This document shows, piece after piece, positions 31,525 to 41,504 of a stretch of DNA of 64,000 nucleotides. A program made the translations under genes and the position numbers. The DNA comes from Tritrichomonas musculus (lineage: Eukaryota; Parabasalia; Tritrichomonadida; Tritrichomonadidae). The stretch's first letter is position 1. Each line of letters opens with the position of its first letter. The notes beneath the pieces were generated by a model that saw nothing but the letters and a program-made list of their open reading frames with translations, did no database searches and was not told where the DNA came from. The stretch is taken from positions 682,001 to 746,000 of the forward strand of contig JAPFFF010000054.1 in assembly GCA_039105265.1 (NCBI GenBank), read 5' to 3'.

Positions 31525-32433
31525 TTATGCATAAAAACCATCTTGCATTGGAGTGCTAATAAAGCATGGGAATGGCCAAAAACAACGATATTTTCTGTCA
31601 CCGCATATTTCTTCAAAGTTTCCTAAGCAGCCTAGATCATAGACTGGAAGAACTCTATTCTTCCACCTTTCAAGAGAAGTCCAATTATGATAAGCATCAC
31701 GGAATGATAAAAATGTATGATACCCTGAAACAGAAGCAACAACTATTATTGCACAGAAACCAATTGCTGAAAGAATATATTGCCACATAAATCCTGAATT
31801 ATTTACCATATAAATAATCCAAATTGCGTGGAAGGCCATCCAATAAAGGCAATAAAAGTCTACCCAAAATAACAATAATAAGAAATAGCGAGCATTAGTT
31901 AATCCGATCCAAGATTCTGTCCAATAACAATAATGATCAGCACGAAGAACGAATCGGCGTGCTGAAATAGCAAAAGAAGCACGAGGAGGTCTTTCACTTT
32001 CTCTTGCAAATTCCATCTGCTCTCTGTAAACAACCATTGATGACATCATATCTTCCCATGAGTATGGTCCTTTTCTGAATTTGTAATTAAATGGTAAGTA
32101 ACTAGGACCAATTACTATGACTTCAAAGTATGAAATAGAAACACAAATTATTGCAATCCCAAGAACAATTATTAAAGAAATTTTTTGAGCAAGGTTTGTA
32201 CTGTATAAAATAATATCGTAAACGCCAAGTGCAGAAAGTAATAAAAAAAATAAAATGATAAAAAAGGGCTTGAGTGGTTTACTGATCCAATGTCCACATA
32301 CTCTGAAATTACCAATTGAAAAATATGCACATCTGCATCCGCAGCATGAAACATCCTTGTAAGGTGTGGGCGTTTCTGCTACGTATACTTTGCTTTCTTC
32401 AACTGGAATAAGATCTTGATCAAGCGATGACAT
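31525..32433 (-). CDS. Divergent DHHC-family palmitoyltransferase (DHYC)
   Basis: A 302-aa membrane protein. DHHC enzymes attach palmitate to Cys of target proteins at Golgi and plasma membranes. Four spans fit residues about 57-77, 84-105, 182-208 and 216-238, with the catalytic loop between spans 2 and 3. That loop holds RPPRASF (149-155), DHYC (166-169) and SWIGLTNARYF (174-184), which line up with KPPRSHH, DHHC and NCIGxxNxRYF. The TTxE motif appears as TSLE (252-255). The zinc-binding Cys of the canonical Cys-rich domain are almost all replaced: only the nucleophile Cys169 is left there. DHYC is known to be active in yeast Akr1. The N-terminus carries a separate CCGCRC cluster (30-35) that could be lipidated. 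A TCATTCC initiator-like motif lies about 18-24 bases before the ATG. Activity without the zinc ligands is uncertain. Confidence 0.8.
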   Translation of the reverse strand: MSSLDQDLIPVEESKVYVAETPTPYKDVSCCGCRCAYFSIGNFRVCGHWISKPLKPFFIILFFLLLSALGVYDIILYSTNLAQKISLIIVLGIAIICVSISYFEVIVIGPSYLPFNYKFRKGPYSWEDMMSSMVVYREQMEFARESERPPRASFAISARRFVLRADHYCYWTESWIGLTNARYFLLLLFWVDFYCLYWMAFHAIWIIYMVNNSGFMWQYILSAIGFCAIIVVASVSGYHTFLSFRDAYHNWTSLERWKNRVLPVYDLGCLGNFEEICGDRKYRCFWPFPCFISTPMQDGFYA

Positions 32434-32539
32434 TCCTTAGTATTGAATTGGAATGATCGATATTATTAATATTTTGAATACTTGTAAAAAATAATTTTCA
32501 AAGGAAAATAAATAAATAAAATAAAAACATATTTTATTG
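32434..32539. promoter_or_regulatory. Short spacer with candidate initiator of the palmitoyltransferase gene
   Basis: On the minus strand TCATTCC (32456-32450) fits the trichomonad initiator TCA-Y-T/A and lies about 20 bases before the ATG at 32433. The spacer to the end of the CLASP-like gene is only 106 bp. Confidence 0.4.
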
Positions 32540-35347
32540 TTAAACATCATTAGAAATATTAATTTTCGCTATCATCATGTTCAAAAGACTTTCATTAGTA
32601 AAAGAGAGATTTCCGCAAAAATTACGATACTCATCACCAATGAATTTTATAGTGTTGGCTAAAACTGACAATACCGAATATTTTATTTTTATGTTTTGAA
32701 GCCCTTCAATCATGCTATCTTTTAGCATTAATAATGCTTCAGCGGCTTCATTTTTATCTGAATATCTAATTGCTCTTGCAAACGAATTAAACGCTGCATT
32801 TGTTGGAACAAAGTTATTTGCGATTGTCATACAACATCTTGGATCAGTTTCGCATCTTTTCTTAAGTGCCTCTATTACAGCTCCTTGTATTTCACTTTCA
32901 TTTGATTCTGTCAAATTTATCAAATATTCTACAAAACGAGGATCAAATTCAGGTGATTCTCGTATCACAGCAATTGCGAGAAGAAGTAAGGATGTATTAT
33001 TTTTCGGTACATCGGTGATTAAATTAAAATCAATTTGATTACCATTCTTTGCTTTATCAAGTTCTTGAGCAAGTAATACAGGTAAATCACTTCTTCTATC
33101 ATTATAAAAAAATGAATAAATTGTAGGGAGTTGATATCGATATTCTTCCAAAATTTCCTCCCTTTCTTTAGCTGGCATTGCCATAAACAATGATTCACAT
33201 TTAACCGGATCTTTATCATATATATTCTTTACTATACCAAAAATAGTCAAATGGTTTTTTTCATATTGTCCACGAGCAATAGCATTTAAAACTGCAGATG
33301 ATTGAAAATCAATATCATTTGGAATTTTTTCGGCAACATTCAAAATAAACTCACTTGCATATGAAAGATTAGATTGTCGTAAAAGTTTCGCCATTTGTAA
33401 CTCGCCAAATGCTTTACTGAGTGTATATAAGCATTCCATTCCATATTTTTCATCTTCTGGAAGATCAACGAGTAATTGCTGTATATATTCTGAGACAAGA
33501 AGTTTATAGTTTTCGCAGACTTCTTTAAGTAATGCAGCTGCGTTTTCTATTCCTTCTTCTTCATTCAAATCTAAAATAATTAAATCGATAACATTTTGCA
33601 TTTTTCCAAATAAGTCTGGTTTATTGTTCTGAATAAAATCGAGTAAGGCCTTTGTATTTTTTTCTTCAAAAAGTTTTGTCAATACTTCATTGTTGTTAAT
33701 TTTAATATTTTCATTATTGTTATAAACAGATGATGAATCGTCAGCCACTATATTGTCATTATTAATGTTATCAGTAGCCTCTATAATATCCTCGTTGTTA
33801 TTGGCATCATAATTATCTATATTGTCCGTTTCCTGTTCCTCGCTGCTCTTATCATCGTTTTTAGAATTAGCTTTAGCCGTCGATGTTTTTGAAAATTTTG
33901 CAATTTTTGACTTTTTTGTTGTTGCCGATATGGTGCTTTTTAAATTAAAATCTATATATATGATTCCATCTTCTCCTGCGATAGCTGCTTCACGAACTTC
34001 TTTATGTTTATCACTTTTTGCTTTCCTTTTGAGGATTTCATCGAATTCGCTAGACATTGAAGGAGTCCAAAATTTCTTTGCAACAATCATTGCCTTAACA
34101 ACGGTTAGTTTTACGGATAGAGATAAGTTTTCAGCATTTGCTAGTAAGAGGTTTTTTATATGCTTTCCTTGGACAAATTGAACGTATTTAACAATGGCAA
34201 TTTCAGCTGCCTTTGATATAGCAAGAGTACCAGCATTTGTTTTTGGAAAAACTGATTGAATTATCCAATCACTATGAATATCAAGTTGACTACCAAACAC
34301 TTGAGCAAGTCCAACAAGAACGATACACGAATACTTGCAGAGAGCTGCACGAAGATCAGAGAGACAGTCAGAATATTGATCTTGAATTGTTCTCATTTCA
34401 CGTAAAAACCAGGATGGATCTTGTGTACCTCTTGCATGGGATAAAAGAATTGTTAATCCTTCCATTCGATCTTGCCAATCTGCACTTTTTTTCAACATTG
34501 TTTCCAATCTTTTAAATGGACATGGATTAGAGTCTGGTTTAGCATCTGGTGCATTTTGATCAAAATCTGATATTAGTTGGCTCTCGATTTCTTCGGTTGA
34601 ATTAAGTTGAGGAACGTTCATTGCAGCAGTATACGATGCTGTTGAATATTGACGAGCTGTGCTCGATTTTTTATCTGATTTGCTTGACACCGAGCTAACA
34701 TCAGATTGGCTCTCTTCCTTTAACTTTGCAATTATAGGATCTGCATCAAAAGAAAATTGATTTTTGAGTTGTTTTTCAACCGCTGAAGGATTTCTTTGAT
34801 AAAGTATTTGAGCGATGTTAAATGTATGTTGGCGCGTAAATTGTTGTTGATCTTTAAAATTGGCGAATACTGCTTTGATATATTTTTTTGTTTTGAATTC
34901 TGGAAAATTAATCAATGTTTGCTTGAAAAGAATTAAACCTGATTCTTTTAAATAATTATTTTTATCACTTATTGTATCAGAAAAAAAGTCCCAAAAAACT
35001 TCTGGTGTAATTATAGGTATTAATTCATTTGTTGTATTAAGAGCGATATTTCTAGGCTTCTTTTTATGGTGGCCTACTGTTTTTTTTAATTCGACTAGGA
35101 CTTTCATTGGAAAATCTTTTGGATACTTATTTGTATTAATTATATTATGAACAATTGAAATTGCTGCGCTACAAACCGGTGGGATCTGATGATTAACTAA
35201 AGGTATAATAGCATCGCATAATTGTTGAATTTCTTTACTAGAAAGGTTTGTTGATTCCATAGTTTCGGAAATGCTTTCGAGGAGTTCGCTCAACTTTGGT
35301 GACTGAACTTTAGAAATGACGGCAATTTTAGCTGAAATCGAACTCAT
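32540..35347 (-). CDS. CLASP: CLASP-like TOG-domain microtubule protein
   Basis: A 935-aa helical-repeat protein. CLASPs bind tubulin through TOG domains and stabilise microtubule plus ends. The clearest domain is at about residues 277-470: CPFKRLETMLKKSADWQDRM, then RTIQDQYSDCLSDLRAALCKYSCIVLVGLAQVFGSQLD and KAAEIAIVKYVQFV. This follows the CLASP N-terminal/TOG pattern (DWxxRxxxL, DLRSxxxxExC, GxxLGxxFD). A further HEAT-like array fills residues 1-215, and another the C-terminal part (about 590-930). Between them are a Ser-rich linker (about 215-240) and a Lys/Ser then Asp/Asn-rich linker (about 485-560), the usual place for microtubule contacts. The family call rests on one good domain; a more general TOG/HEAT protein is the alternative. 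It follows the CAND1 gene on the same strand with a 201-bp spacer. Confidence 0.72.
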   Translation of the reverse strand: MSSISAKIAVISKVQSPKLSELLESISETMESTNLSSKEIQQLCDAIIPLVNHQIPPVCSAAISIVHNIINTNKYPKDFPMKVLVELKKTVGHHKKKPRNIALNTTNELIPIITPEVFWDFFSDTISDKNNYLKESGLILFKQTLINFPEFKTKKYIKAVFANFKDQQQFTRQHTFNIAQILYQRNPSAVEKQLKNQFSFDADPIIAKLKEESQSDVSSVSSKSDKKSSTARQYSTASYTAAMNVPQLNSTEEIESQLISDFDQNAPDAKPDSNPCPFKRLETMLKKSADWQDRMEGLTILLSHARGTQDPSWFLREMRTIQDQYSDCLSDLRAALCKYSCIVLVGLAQVFGSQLDIHSDWIIQSVFPKTNAGTLAISKAAEIAIVKYVQFVQGKHIKNLLLANAENLSLSVKLTVVKAMIVAKKFWTPSMSSEFDEILKRKAKSDKHKEVREAAIAGEDGIIYIDFNLKSTISATTKKSKIAKFSKTSTAKANSKNDDKSSEEQETDNIDNYDANNNEDIIEATDNINNDNIVADDSSSVYNNNENIKINNNEVLTKLFEEKNTKALLDFIQNNKPDLFGKMQNVIDLIILDLNEEEGIENAAALLKEVCENYKLLVSEYIQQLLVDLPEDEKYGMECLYTLSKAFGELQMAKLLRQSNLSYASEFILNVAEKIPNDIDFQSSAVLNAIARGQYEKNHLTIFGIVKNIYDKDPVKCESLFMAMPAKEREEILEEYRYQLPTIYSFFYNDRRSDLPVLLAQELDKAKNGNQIDFNLITDVPKNNTSLLLLAIAVIRESPEFDPRFVEYLINLTESNESEIQGAVIEALKKRCETDPRCCMTIANNFVPTNAAFNSFARAIRYSDKNEAAEALLMLKDSMIEGLQNIKIKYSVLSVLANTIKFIGDEYRNFCGNLSFTNESLLNMMIAKINISNDV

Positions 35348-35548
35348 TTTGATGTTGCCGTTTAAAAATTGTAATTTTCTATTACATCAAAATTTGACTA
35401 ATAATTTGGCCAAATAACAAGTCATTTCAAAAAGAATTACTTCTCGTAGTAAAGAGAATAAATAAATAATAAATTAGAATTCAATTATTTAGATTGATTA
35501 AATTTACTTAAATAATAGAATAATAATAAAAAAAAATAAATTAATATT

Positions 35549-38500
35549 TTATATTAAGTATATAATTGAAGCTTCGGGATAAAATGATTTCATTAAACTT
35601 ACAGATGCAGAACCAGCAGTTAAAATTGCTGTTAATGGTGATGATTCAGTTATACTATAAGATAAGTCTGATTCTAATTTTTTAATTCTACCATCATCTT
35701 TGTGTCTAGCATATATTTTCTCAATTTCATTTATTTTCCTATTTTCAGTAAGAATTTTTATAGCAACAAGAAGACGGAAAAAGCTTTCTTCTAGGAAATC
35801 TACTTTTGTTTTTGATGTAAAAATAATTTTTTCAATTTCGTTAAATTCTGTGCTTTCCCTTGAAATAATTTCAAACAATTCAAATGCTTTGTCTTTATCA
35901 AGAATTATATCGGTTAATAATGAAATCGAGAGTGATTTTACTTCTTCACTTGGGTCATTTTTAATTACCCAAAGAACAAGATTGAAAAGTTCTTCTGTGT
36001 TGAAAAATTCTTTGTCCATCTGTAATATTAAAATAAGGCAATTAATGGCGTTTAATCGAAGATTAATTCCTATGTCAACTGCTTCTTTTTGGTTTAATCC
36101 TAAGTCAATCGTAATAACTTGTTTTTGTTCATCATATTTAGTTGCTTCAAAAATTATTTCTTTATACTCGAATAAGTTAACATCAGGAATATCTTCAGAA
36201 TTTGTTGTAATTTCTAAATTTGATGTATCATTTTCTTGGTTATAATGTCGTTTTTGAATTCGAAGGCAAATCTTCAAGCAAAGGATAATATATTCTGAAA
36301 CGCGTGGATTATCAGCATTAAATGAATTCATAATGTCATTAATAAAGTTAAAGCAGTAGTAAGGGTTAGGTGAGTTAGCTGTTTCCTCGAAGTAAATGGC
36401 TATTCCGTGCGATGCAACTGGACCAGCTTCAGGTTTTGTCTGAGCAATTTCAAGTAATTGTTTGATGTACTCATTTGGATTGATTTTTATCATATAAGAG
36501 AAGGATTCAGCAATACTTTTTTCAGTTGGCTTCGAATAGTCAGCATTTTGGATCAAAAAGCTGGAAATTGTATTAAACTCATCTCCAACGAAATGTAATT
36601 TATTTGGATCAATCAAGGACAATCGTTTTGTCATTGAAAGTGTTGCAAGAATCCAAACAGAATTATCATTTACCAATAATGCTTGCTTCAAAACGCGTGG
36701 AAGAATCGTATTCATTGATCCAGTTGCAAGTAGACCAATGCATTCGGCTGCAGCATTGAAAACCTCACGATTAGAATGACCAATTAGTTGGAATACAGAA
36801 TCAATAAGTTGTGTCTTATCACTAAGATCAATCAAAGCTCCTATTTCACCTACACATTTGAGAGCAAATGGCAAAGTAGCCAAATTCGTTGGGTTCACAA
36901 TTTTTTGTTCAAAATCATGAAGAAGTTTTTCTCTAATATCTTGATATTGGCCGGAAACAAATCCAATAACATAAGCGATATTTTGAGTAATTTCATTGCT
37001 TTCTTGGCGAGCTCCTTTTGCGTACTCACTTTCCACTAGAGAAATGAGAGCTTTTTCAACTTGAGATATATCGTGCTCGGCGCCAAGGGAGATCAATTGA
37101 GCAAAGCCATTGATTATATGATCTTCAAAGTTCTTATCTTGAAGAGCATATTGAATGCTATTTAATGATTGTAATATAGTATTTGGGATAAGAATAAAAA
37201 TAGAAATAGATAAAAGAATATTGCGAGGATCTGGTGTAGAAAAGATAATAGCTAAATAAGGAGCAATTTCTTCGCATTCATTTGATTCTGGACTAACAAT
37301 ATTCTTCTCAAGCAACATACGAAGTGTCCATAAATATCTGAAAAGATAAGAATTATCGATATCTTTTGTATTTTGTTTAAGAATATCGCATAATCTATGC
37401 AATATTCTATCTGCATACGATGTCAATTTCTCAATTCCATTAGGTGATGCAGCAATAAGACAAATTGATCCGCATATTGGTTTCATGGTCTTCATTGTTT
37501 GATCTTTTTCAAATGTTTGAACAATTATATCCAAAGAATCTTTATCGAGCCCAACAATATCATTATCGAATGATGCCAAGAAGACACCAAGAACTTCAAA
37601 TGCTTGTATACTCTTTTCTGTAGGTTCTTCTGAATAAGTGCATAAAGAAATAATCGACGAGACTAAATTTCTGAGATTGTCTATGCATTCTTGATCTCCA
37701 TCATTATCAATGGATCGAGCATAAACAAAAAGTTTTGATGTAGTGGACAGGTATGGAACTGTTGATGAAATGTTTGTATTATTAATAATATCGGTTAGTA
37801 CAACAGCAACTGCAGAAACAACGTCTGATGTTGGTGGATTTGCGACGTTAAAGATAGTTAAAATAAAGACTAATGATGGTTGTATTGTATTATTATTCAA
37901 AAGTGGGCGAATTGAGCCAATTATCTTCACTAAAAGATCATAAGGAATGCTTTTGTATTCGTTTAATACATATGTTATCGTATCAATAACAATTGACGCT
38001 ATTGATTGACTATTCTTCGCTGAAAGTTGTGAGTTAAGAGTTAAGAACCATTGATCAACATCTTCAGGTTGCAAATAATCTTTATAGTAATGAATAACAA
38101 CTTGAAGAAAATCAAATGCATCTTTCTGAGCTCCAGAATCACCATCTTTGATTAAGGTATTAACAACTCCCAAGCAATCATTATTTTCGTCTCTGTAACC
38201 GAGAGTATCATAAAACTTGGCTGTAAAGAATTGAATCAAAACTGTTGCAAAGGTCATAGCAGCTTTTCGAATTTTCCATGAGTCATCACCTGTTACGATT
38301 TCATCGTCAACATCATCAAGATCAACTTCTTCGCCATCTTCACCTGGTTCAACTTCAAATCCATCATCTTCATCTTCCTCATCATTACCATTATCTTGAT
38401 TATCATCGTCATTAGATTGAGACAAGCCATATGTCAAATACGATGATAGAAATAGCATTTTCATAAAGTTATCAACCATTTCATCTGTGCATTCATCATG

Positions 38501-39412
38501 GAATGTCTTAACTAATGAAGTTAAAGATGAGAGATAATCAACCATGTGTGAAACATATGGTGTATCATAATAAATATCTGTTTCTTGGTCTTCATTTAGC
38601 TTTTGGCTCAATTCTTCTTCTTCCATTTTAATTCTATCGGAAAAGAGTTCAATTAATTTTACTGCTTCTTTTTGGTAGATTGATGGCCTGTAGCATACCA
38701 TTGATGATAAAATAGTAAAAGCATTTGGATTATTTTCACCAAGTTTGTATAGTTCTTGAATCATTTTATAAAATTCGTCTGGAAGCTTGTTTACAGCAAC
38801 TGTCATCCAAATTTTTGTTAATGATGCAATAGAAGGAAGAATATCGAGTCTTGAGTCTTCAAAATGTGCAATAATTAGTTCTTTTGCGTGATTAAGATTA
38901 CTTTCATTGAAAAGATCGCCTAAGCGTTCAAGTAATGTTGCTAAAAGGTCGATATTGAATACCAAGATTTCTACGTTTGCGCTTTCATTGAGTTTACTAA
39001 TGAAGAATTTAACAATTATTTGTTGTTTTTCAAGAGGAAAGGAAGTTGAGTGTGAAAGTATTTCACGAAGAACAGATAAAATTTGATTTCGGACCTGGCA
39101 TTCAGAATCATTAACAAAATTAAAAATATGATCAAAAAAGACTGATAACGAAGCAATTGGTAATTTTCCGGCTAATAGAACGATAATCCGAAAAATGGGA
39201 TTAACAATAGCTGGGGTTTTATCAGACAAGCGATTAATTACGCTTGGAAGAAAATCGTTTTGAATAATTTCTTGTGGTAATTCAAATTCTTTAACTTTAT
39301 TAAGATAATCGATTAGGTCATTAAACGCAATAATTGTGAAATCTGTATCGGAATCTCTTAGATTTTTAAGAAATTTATTAATGTTAAAAGGGGGTAATGT
39401 TTCGGAACTCAT
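35549..39412 (-). CDS. CAND1: CAND1, cullin-associated HEAT-repeat protein
   Basis: A 1287-aa protein close in length to human CAND1 (about 1230). CAND1 wraps around un-neddylated cullin-RBX1 and exchanges substrate receptors of SCF-type ubiquitin ligases. The start (FLKNLRDSDTDFTIIAFNDLIDYL) matches the first CAND1 HEAT repeat (SSDKDFRFMATNDLM). HEAT repeats fill the protein. An acidic insert at about 332-372 runs directly into DDSWKIRKAAMTFATVLIQ, as CAND1 has an acidic loop followed by SWKVRRAA. The C-terminal 200 residues fit the TIP120 region. Its start codon is only 105 bp from that of the divergent Hsp70-like gene. Presence of CAND1 implies an active cullin-RING system. Confidence 0.9.
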   Translation of the reverse strand: MSSETLPPFNINKFLKNLRDSDTDFTIIAFNDLIDYLNKVKEFELPQEIIQNDFLPSVINRLSDKTPAIVNPIFRIIVLLAGKLPIASLSVFFDHIFNFVNDSECQVRNQILSVLREILSHSTSFPLEKQQIIVKFFISKLNESANVEILVFNIDLLATLLERLGDLFNESNLNHAKELIIAHFEDSRLDILPSIASLTKIWMTVAVNKLPDEFYKMIQELYKLGENNPNAFTILSSMVCYRPSIYQKEAVKLIELFSDRIKMEEEELSQKLNEDQETDIYYDTPYVSHMVDYLSSLTSLVKTFHDECTDEMVDNFMKMLFLSSYLTYGLSQSNDDDNQDNGNDEEDEDDGFEVEPGEDGEEVDLDDVDDEIVTGDDSWKIRKAAMTFATVLIQFFTAKFYDTLGYRDENNDCLGVVNTLIKDGDSGAQKDAFDFLQVVIHYYKDYLQPEDVDQWFLTLNSQLSAKNSQSIASIVIDTITYVLNEYKSIPYDLLVKIIGSIRPLLNNNTIQPSLVFILTIFNVANPPTSDVVSAVAVVLTDIINNTNISSTVPYLSTTSKLFVYARSIDNDGDQECIDNLRNLVSSIISLCTYSEEPTEKSIQAFEVLGVFLASFDNDIVGLDKDSLDIIVQTFEKDQTMKTMKPICGSICLIAASPNGIEKLTSYADRILHRLCDILKQNTKDIDNSYLFRYLWTLRMLLEKNIVSPESNECEEIAPYLAIIFSTPDPRNILLSISIFILIPNTILQSLNSIQYALQDKNFEDHIINGFAQLISLGAEHDISQVEKALISLVESEYAKGARQESNEITQNIAYVIGFVSGQYQDIREKLLHDFEQKIVNPTNLATLPFALKCVGEIGALIDLSDKTQLIDSVFQLIGHSNREVFNAAAECIGLLATGSMNTILPRVLKQALLVNDNSVWILATLSMTKRLSLIDPNKLHFVGDEFNTISSFLIQNADYSKPTEKSIAESFSYMIKINPNEYIKQLLEIAQTKPEAGPVASHGIAIYFEETANSPNPYYCFNFINDIMNSFNADNPRVSEYIILCLKICLRIQKRHYNQENDTSNLEITTNSEDIPDVNLFEYKEIIFEATKYDEQKQVITIDLGLNQKEAVDIGINLRLNAINCLILILQMDKEFFNTEELFNLVLWVIKNDPSEEVKSLSISLLTDIILDKDKAFELFEIISRESTEFNEIEKIIFTSKTKVDFLEESFFRLLVAIKILTENRKINEIEKIYARHKDDGRIKKLESDLSYSITESSPLTAILTAGSASVSLMKSFYPEASIIYLI

Positions 39413-39517
39413 ATTTTAAATTTATAATTCAAATTTTTTGACAAGAAAAATCAAAAGGGAATTTTTATTTTCTGAAGCAAGACCATTTAGAATTTTATAT
39501 CACATTTTACCTCTTTC
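39413..39517. promoter_or_regulatory. 105-bp bidirectional promoter region
   Basis: It separates the divergent starts of CAND1 (leftward) and the Lhs1-like gene (rightward). On the plus strand TCACATT (39500-39506) fits the trichomonad initiator and lies about 12-18 bases before the Hsp70-like ATG. No equally good motif is seen on the CAND1 side. Confidence 0.5.
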
Positions 39518-41218
39518 ATGTTTTTATCCTTTTTACTCAATGCTGTTTATTGTACTGTTTTATCAATTGATCTTGGATCAGAATACTATAAAATGGCGCA
39601 ATCATCATTAAGTAGTGAGCCTCAAATGGTATTGAATAGTAACTCAGTTGTTCCAACATCAACTGCAATAGCCTTTCGTTCATCAAAAAACATTTCTAAG
39701 CCAATTGATCCAGAGTCAATTTTCAAATATCAAATTAGATTTGGTAATCAAGCTATTCCATTATTAAAAAAAAATTCTTCTCTTGGTTTTCGGTATTTAA
39801 ATCGATTAATTGGGCGAGAAAATAAAACCGAGTTTTATACGTCTAATCTTGCGAACGTAACAGAATTATTTGCAATTTCTCTACATAATTTAGTTGGAAA
39901 GCATTCATATACAGATGGTATATCGTTTGTTATTCCTCAATTTTGGACAAATGAACAACGTGTTGCCATTAGTTCAGCTTGTAACATTGTTGATCTACCA
40001 GTTCTAACAATTGTTGATGATTTCACTGCAATATCCTTATTATACGGATCTCTTCGAAATAATAAATACAGAAAAAGTCCAAAGCATATTTTATTTGTTG
40101 ACGTTGGCTCTACTTCCTGTAAAGCGTATGGAGCTAAATTTGTATGGAAAAAAGATTCTACTTCAGTTTATCAAACATCAGCTTTTTGGAGTGAAAAATG
40201 TGGTGGTTATTATCTTTCAAAATTGTTATCACAATCTAAAAATTTATCTTTCAAAAAAGCTTCGAAATTACTACAGCATTCAGACACTAAAGAATTTTTG
40301 CCTTATATCAATGATGTTCTAGAAGAGTTAAAAAGAATAATTTCAGATGCCATGCTGTTATCAAACAAAACTTCAGGGCCATTTGATGAGGTTCAGGTAA
40401 CAGGAGGTGCTTCTCAATATAAATTCATTGTTGATACTATATTATCAACAACCATGCTTCCAAAAATTCAAAGAGATTTTAACGCAAATGAAGCGTATGC
40501 TCTAGGAGGTGTTATAGCAGGACTTCAATCATCTGATATTAGTATATATTCTCCAGTTCATGTAAATAGGCTTCCAATGTTTACCATAAATGTTACTTGT
40601 GGCAATGCTACTGAAAATTACTGTATAAAGAATGATAAATGCACAGATTATATTGTTCTTAATTCTACTGGTTGTAAAACTGTGCAATTATTATCTCCAC
40701 AAGAAGAAGTACCAGAAGGAACTATTAATTTAGTTGCTGAATACGAACTAGTTAATATATCAAACTTTAGTCCTTTGGAAGATCAGCAGTCTCAAGGAAT
40801 TCTGTCAATGACTTCTCCAGATGCGTTGGTTGACAAAATAATATGGTGTGCAAATCAATCAGAAGCTAATTGTTATCCAATTGACAATCATCCTTATTTT
40901 CGTCATAAAAAAGAGCAAGAGTTGTCTAAATTATGGGCTTCTACTTATATCGAAATATTAAAATCAAAACAAAGAAAAGCGAAATTACTGGAAAAAGTTG
41001 ATTCTCAACTCAAACTTCTTAAGCAGATGATTCTTCCAAAAGAAGGAGCCCCTCCAAATGTCAACGTTTTCTCAGTGGGAGAACCTTATAAAGACGTTTT
41101 CATGGAAAGATTAGAAGAATACAATTCTGGGAAAATGCACAATTGGGATGAGGGCGAAGTTTTAGGCGCCCAAGAAGATTTGGAAGAAATTATGAAAAAT
41201 CTTGTTAAACAAATGTAA
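39518..41218 (+). CDS. LHS1: ER-lumenal Hsp70 of the Lhs1/Grp170 type, short form
   Basis: A 566-aa chaperone. Lhs1/Grp170 (HYOU1) acts in the ER lumen as nucleotide exchange factor for BiP and holds unfolded protein. A signal peptide (MFLSFLLNAVYC) is followed at once by LSIDLGSEYYKMA, the first phosphate loop, matching MSVDLGSE of Grp170. Further ATPase motifs are VIPQFWTNEQRVAISSACNI, IVDDFTAISLLYG, FVDVGSTSCKAYG (about 193) and VTGGASQYKFIV with NANEAYALGG. The substrate-binding part is short: HYOU1 is about 1000 aa and yeast Lhs1 about 880. A Cys-containing segment (CGNATENYCIKNDKC) is unusual. There is no KDEL-like end (it ends KNLVKQM), so retention would need another signal. It shares a promoter region with CAND1. 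Confidence 0.8.
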   Translation: MFLSFLLNAVYCTVLSIDLGSEYYKMAQSSLSSEPQMVLNSNSVVPTSTAIAFRSSKNISKPIDPESIFKYQIRFGNQAIPLLKKNSSLGFRYLNRLIGRENKTEFYTSNLANVTELFAISLHNLVGKHSYTDGISFVIPQFWTNEQRVAISSACNIVDLPVLTIVDDFTAISLLYGSLRNNKYRKSPKHILFVDVGSTSCKAYGAKFVWKKDSTSVYQTSAFWSEKCGGYYLSKLLSQSKNLSFKKASKLLQHSDTKEFLPYINDVLEELKRIISDAMLLSNKTSGPFDEVQVTGGASQYKFIVDTILSTTMLPKIQRDFNANEAYALGGVIAGLQSSDISIYSPVHVNRLPMFTINVTCGNATENYCIKNDKCTDYIVLNSTGCKTVQLLSPQEEVPEGTINLVAEYELVNISNFSPLEDQQSQGILSMTSPDALVDKIIWCANQSEANCYPIDNHPYFRHKKEQELSKLWASTYIEILKSKQRKAKLLEKVDSQLKLLKQMILPKEGAPPNVNVFSVGEPYKDVFMERLEEYNSGKMHNWDEGEVLGAQEDLEEIMKNLVKQM

Positions 41219-41504
41219 AATATTTTGTATTAAATAATATATGGCTAAGTAATTAATATATATTTTATAATTGAAAAAAAAAAAAAAAAAAAAGCTAATA
41301 TAATTATTAGATAATGCCGTCAGTGTTGTCCTTTTAAATTTAAAACAAAGATTATTATTCTCATTAATTTACCTCTCATAAGATACTTTAGCACTTAATC
41401 TCCAATAGGTAAGATTAAACGGAATAAAATAACAAATATTTTATTATAATAACTACCTTGTGTATATTCATAATATGGATGAATTCGAAAAAGATAAAAA
41501 AGCA
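41219..41504. other. Convergent intergenic region with A run
   Basis: Spacer between two converging genes. It has an uninterrupted A run of about 20 bases near 41275-41293 just after the Hsp70-like gene. Nothing else is seen. Confidence 0.5.
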
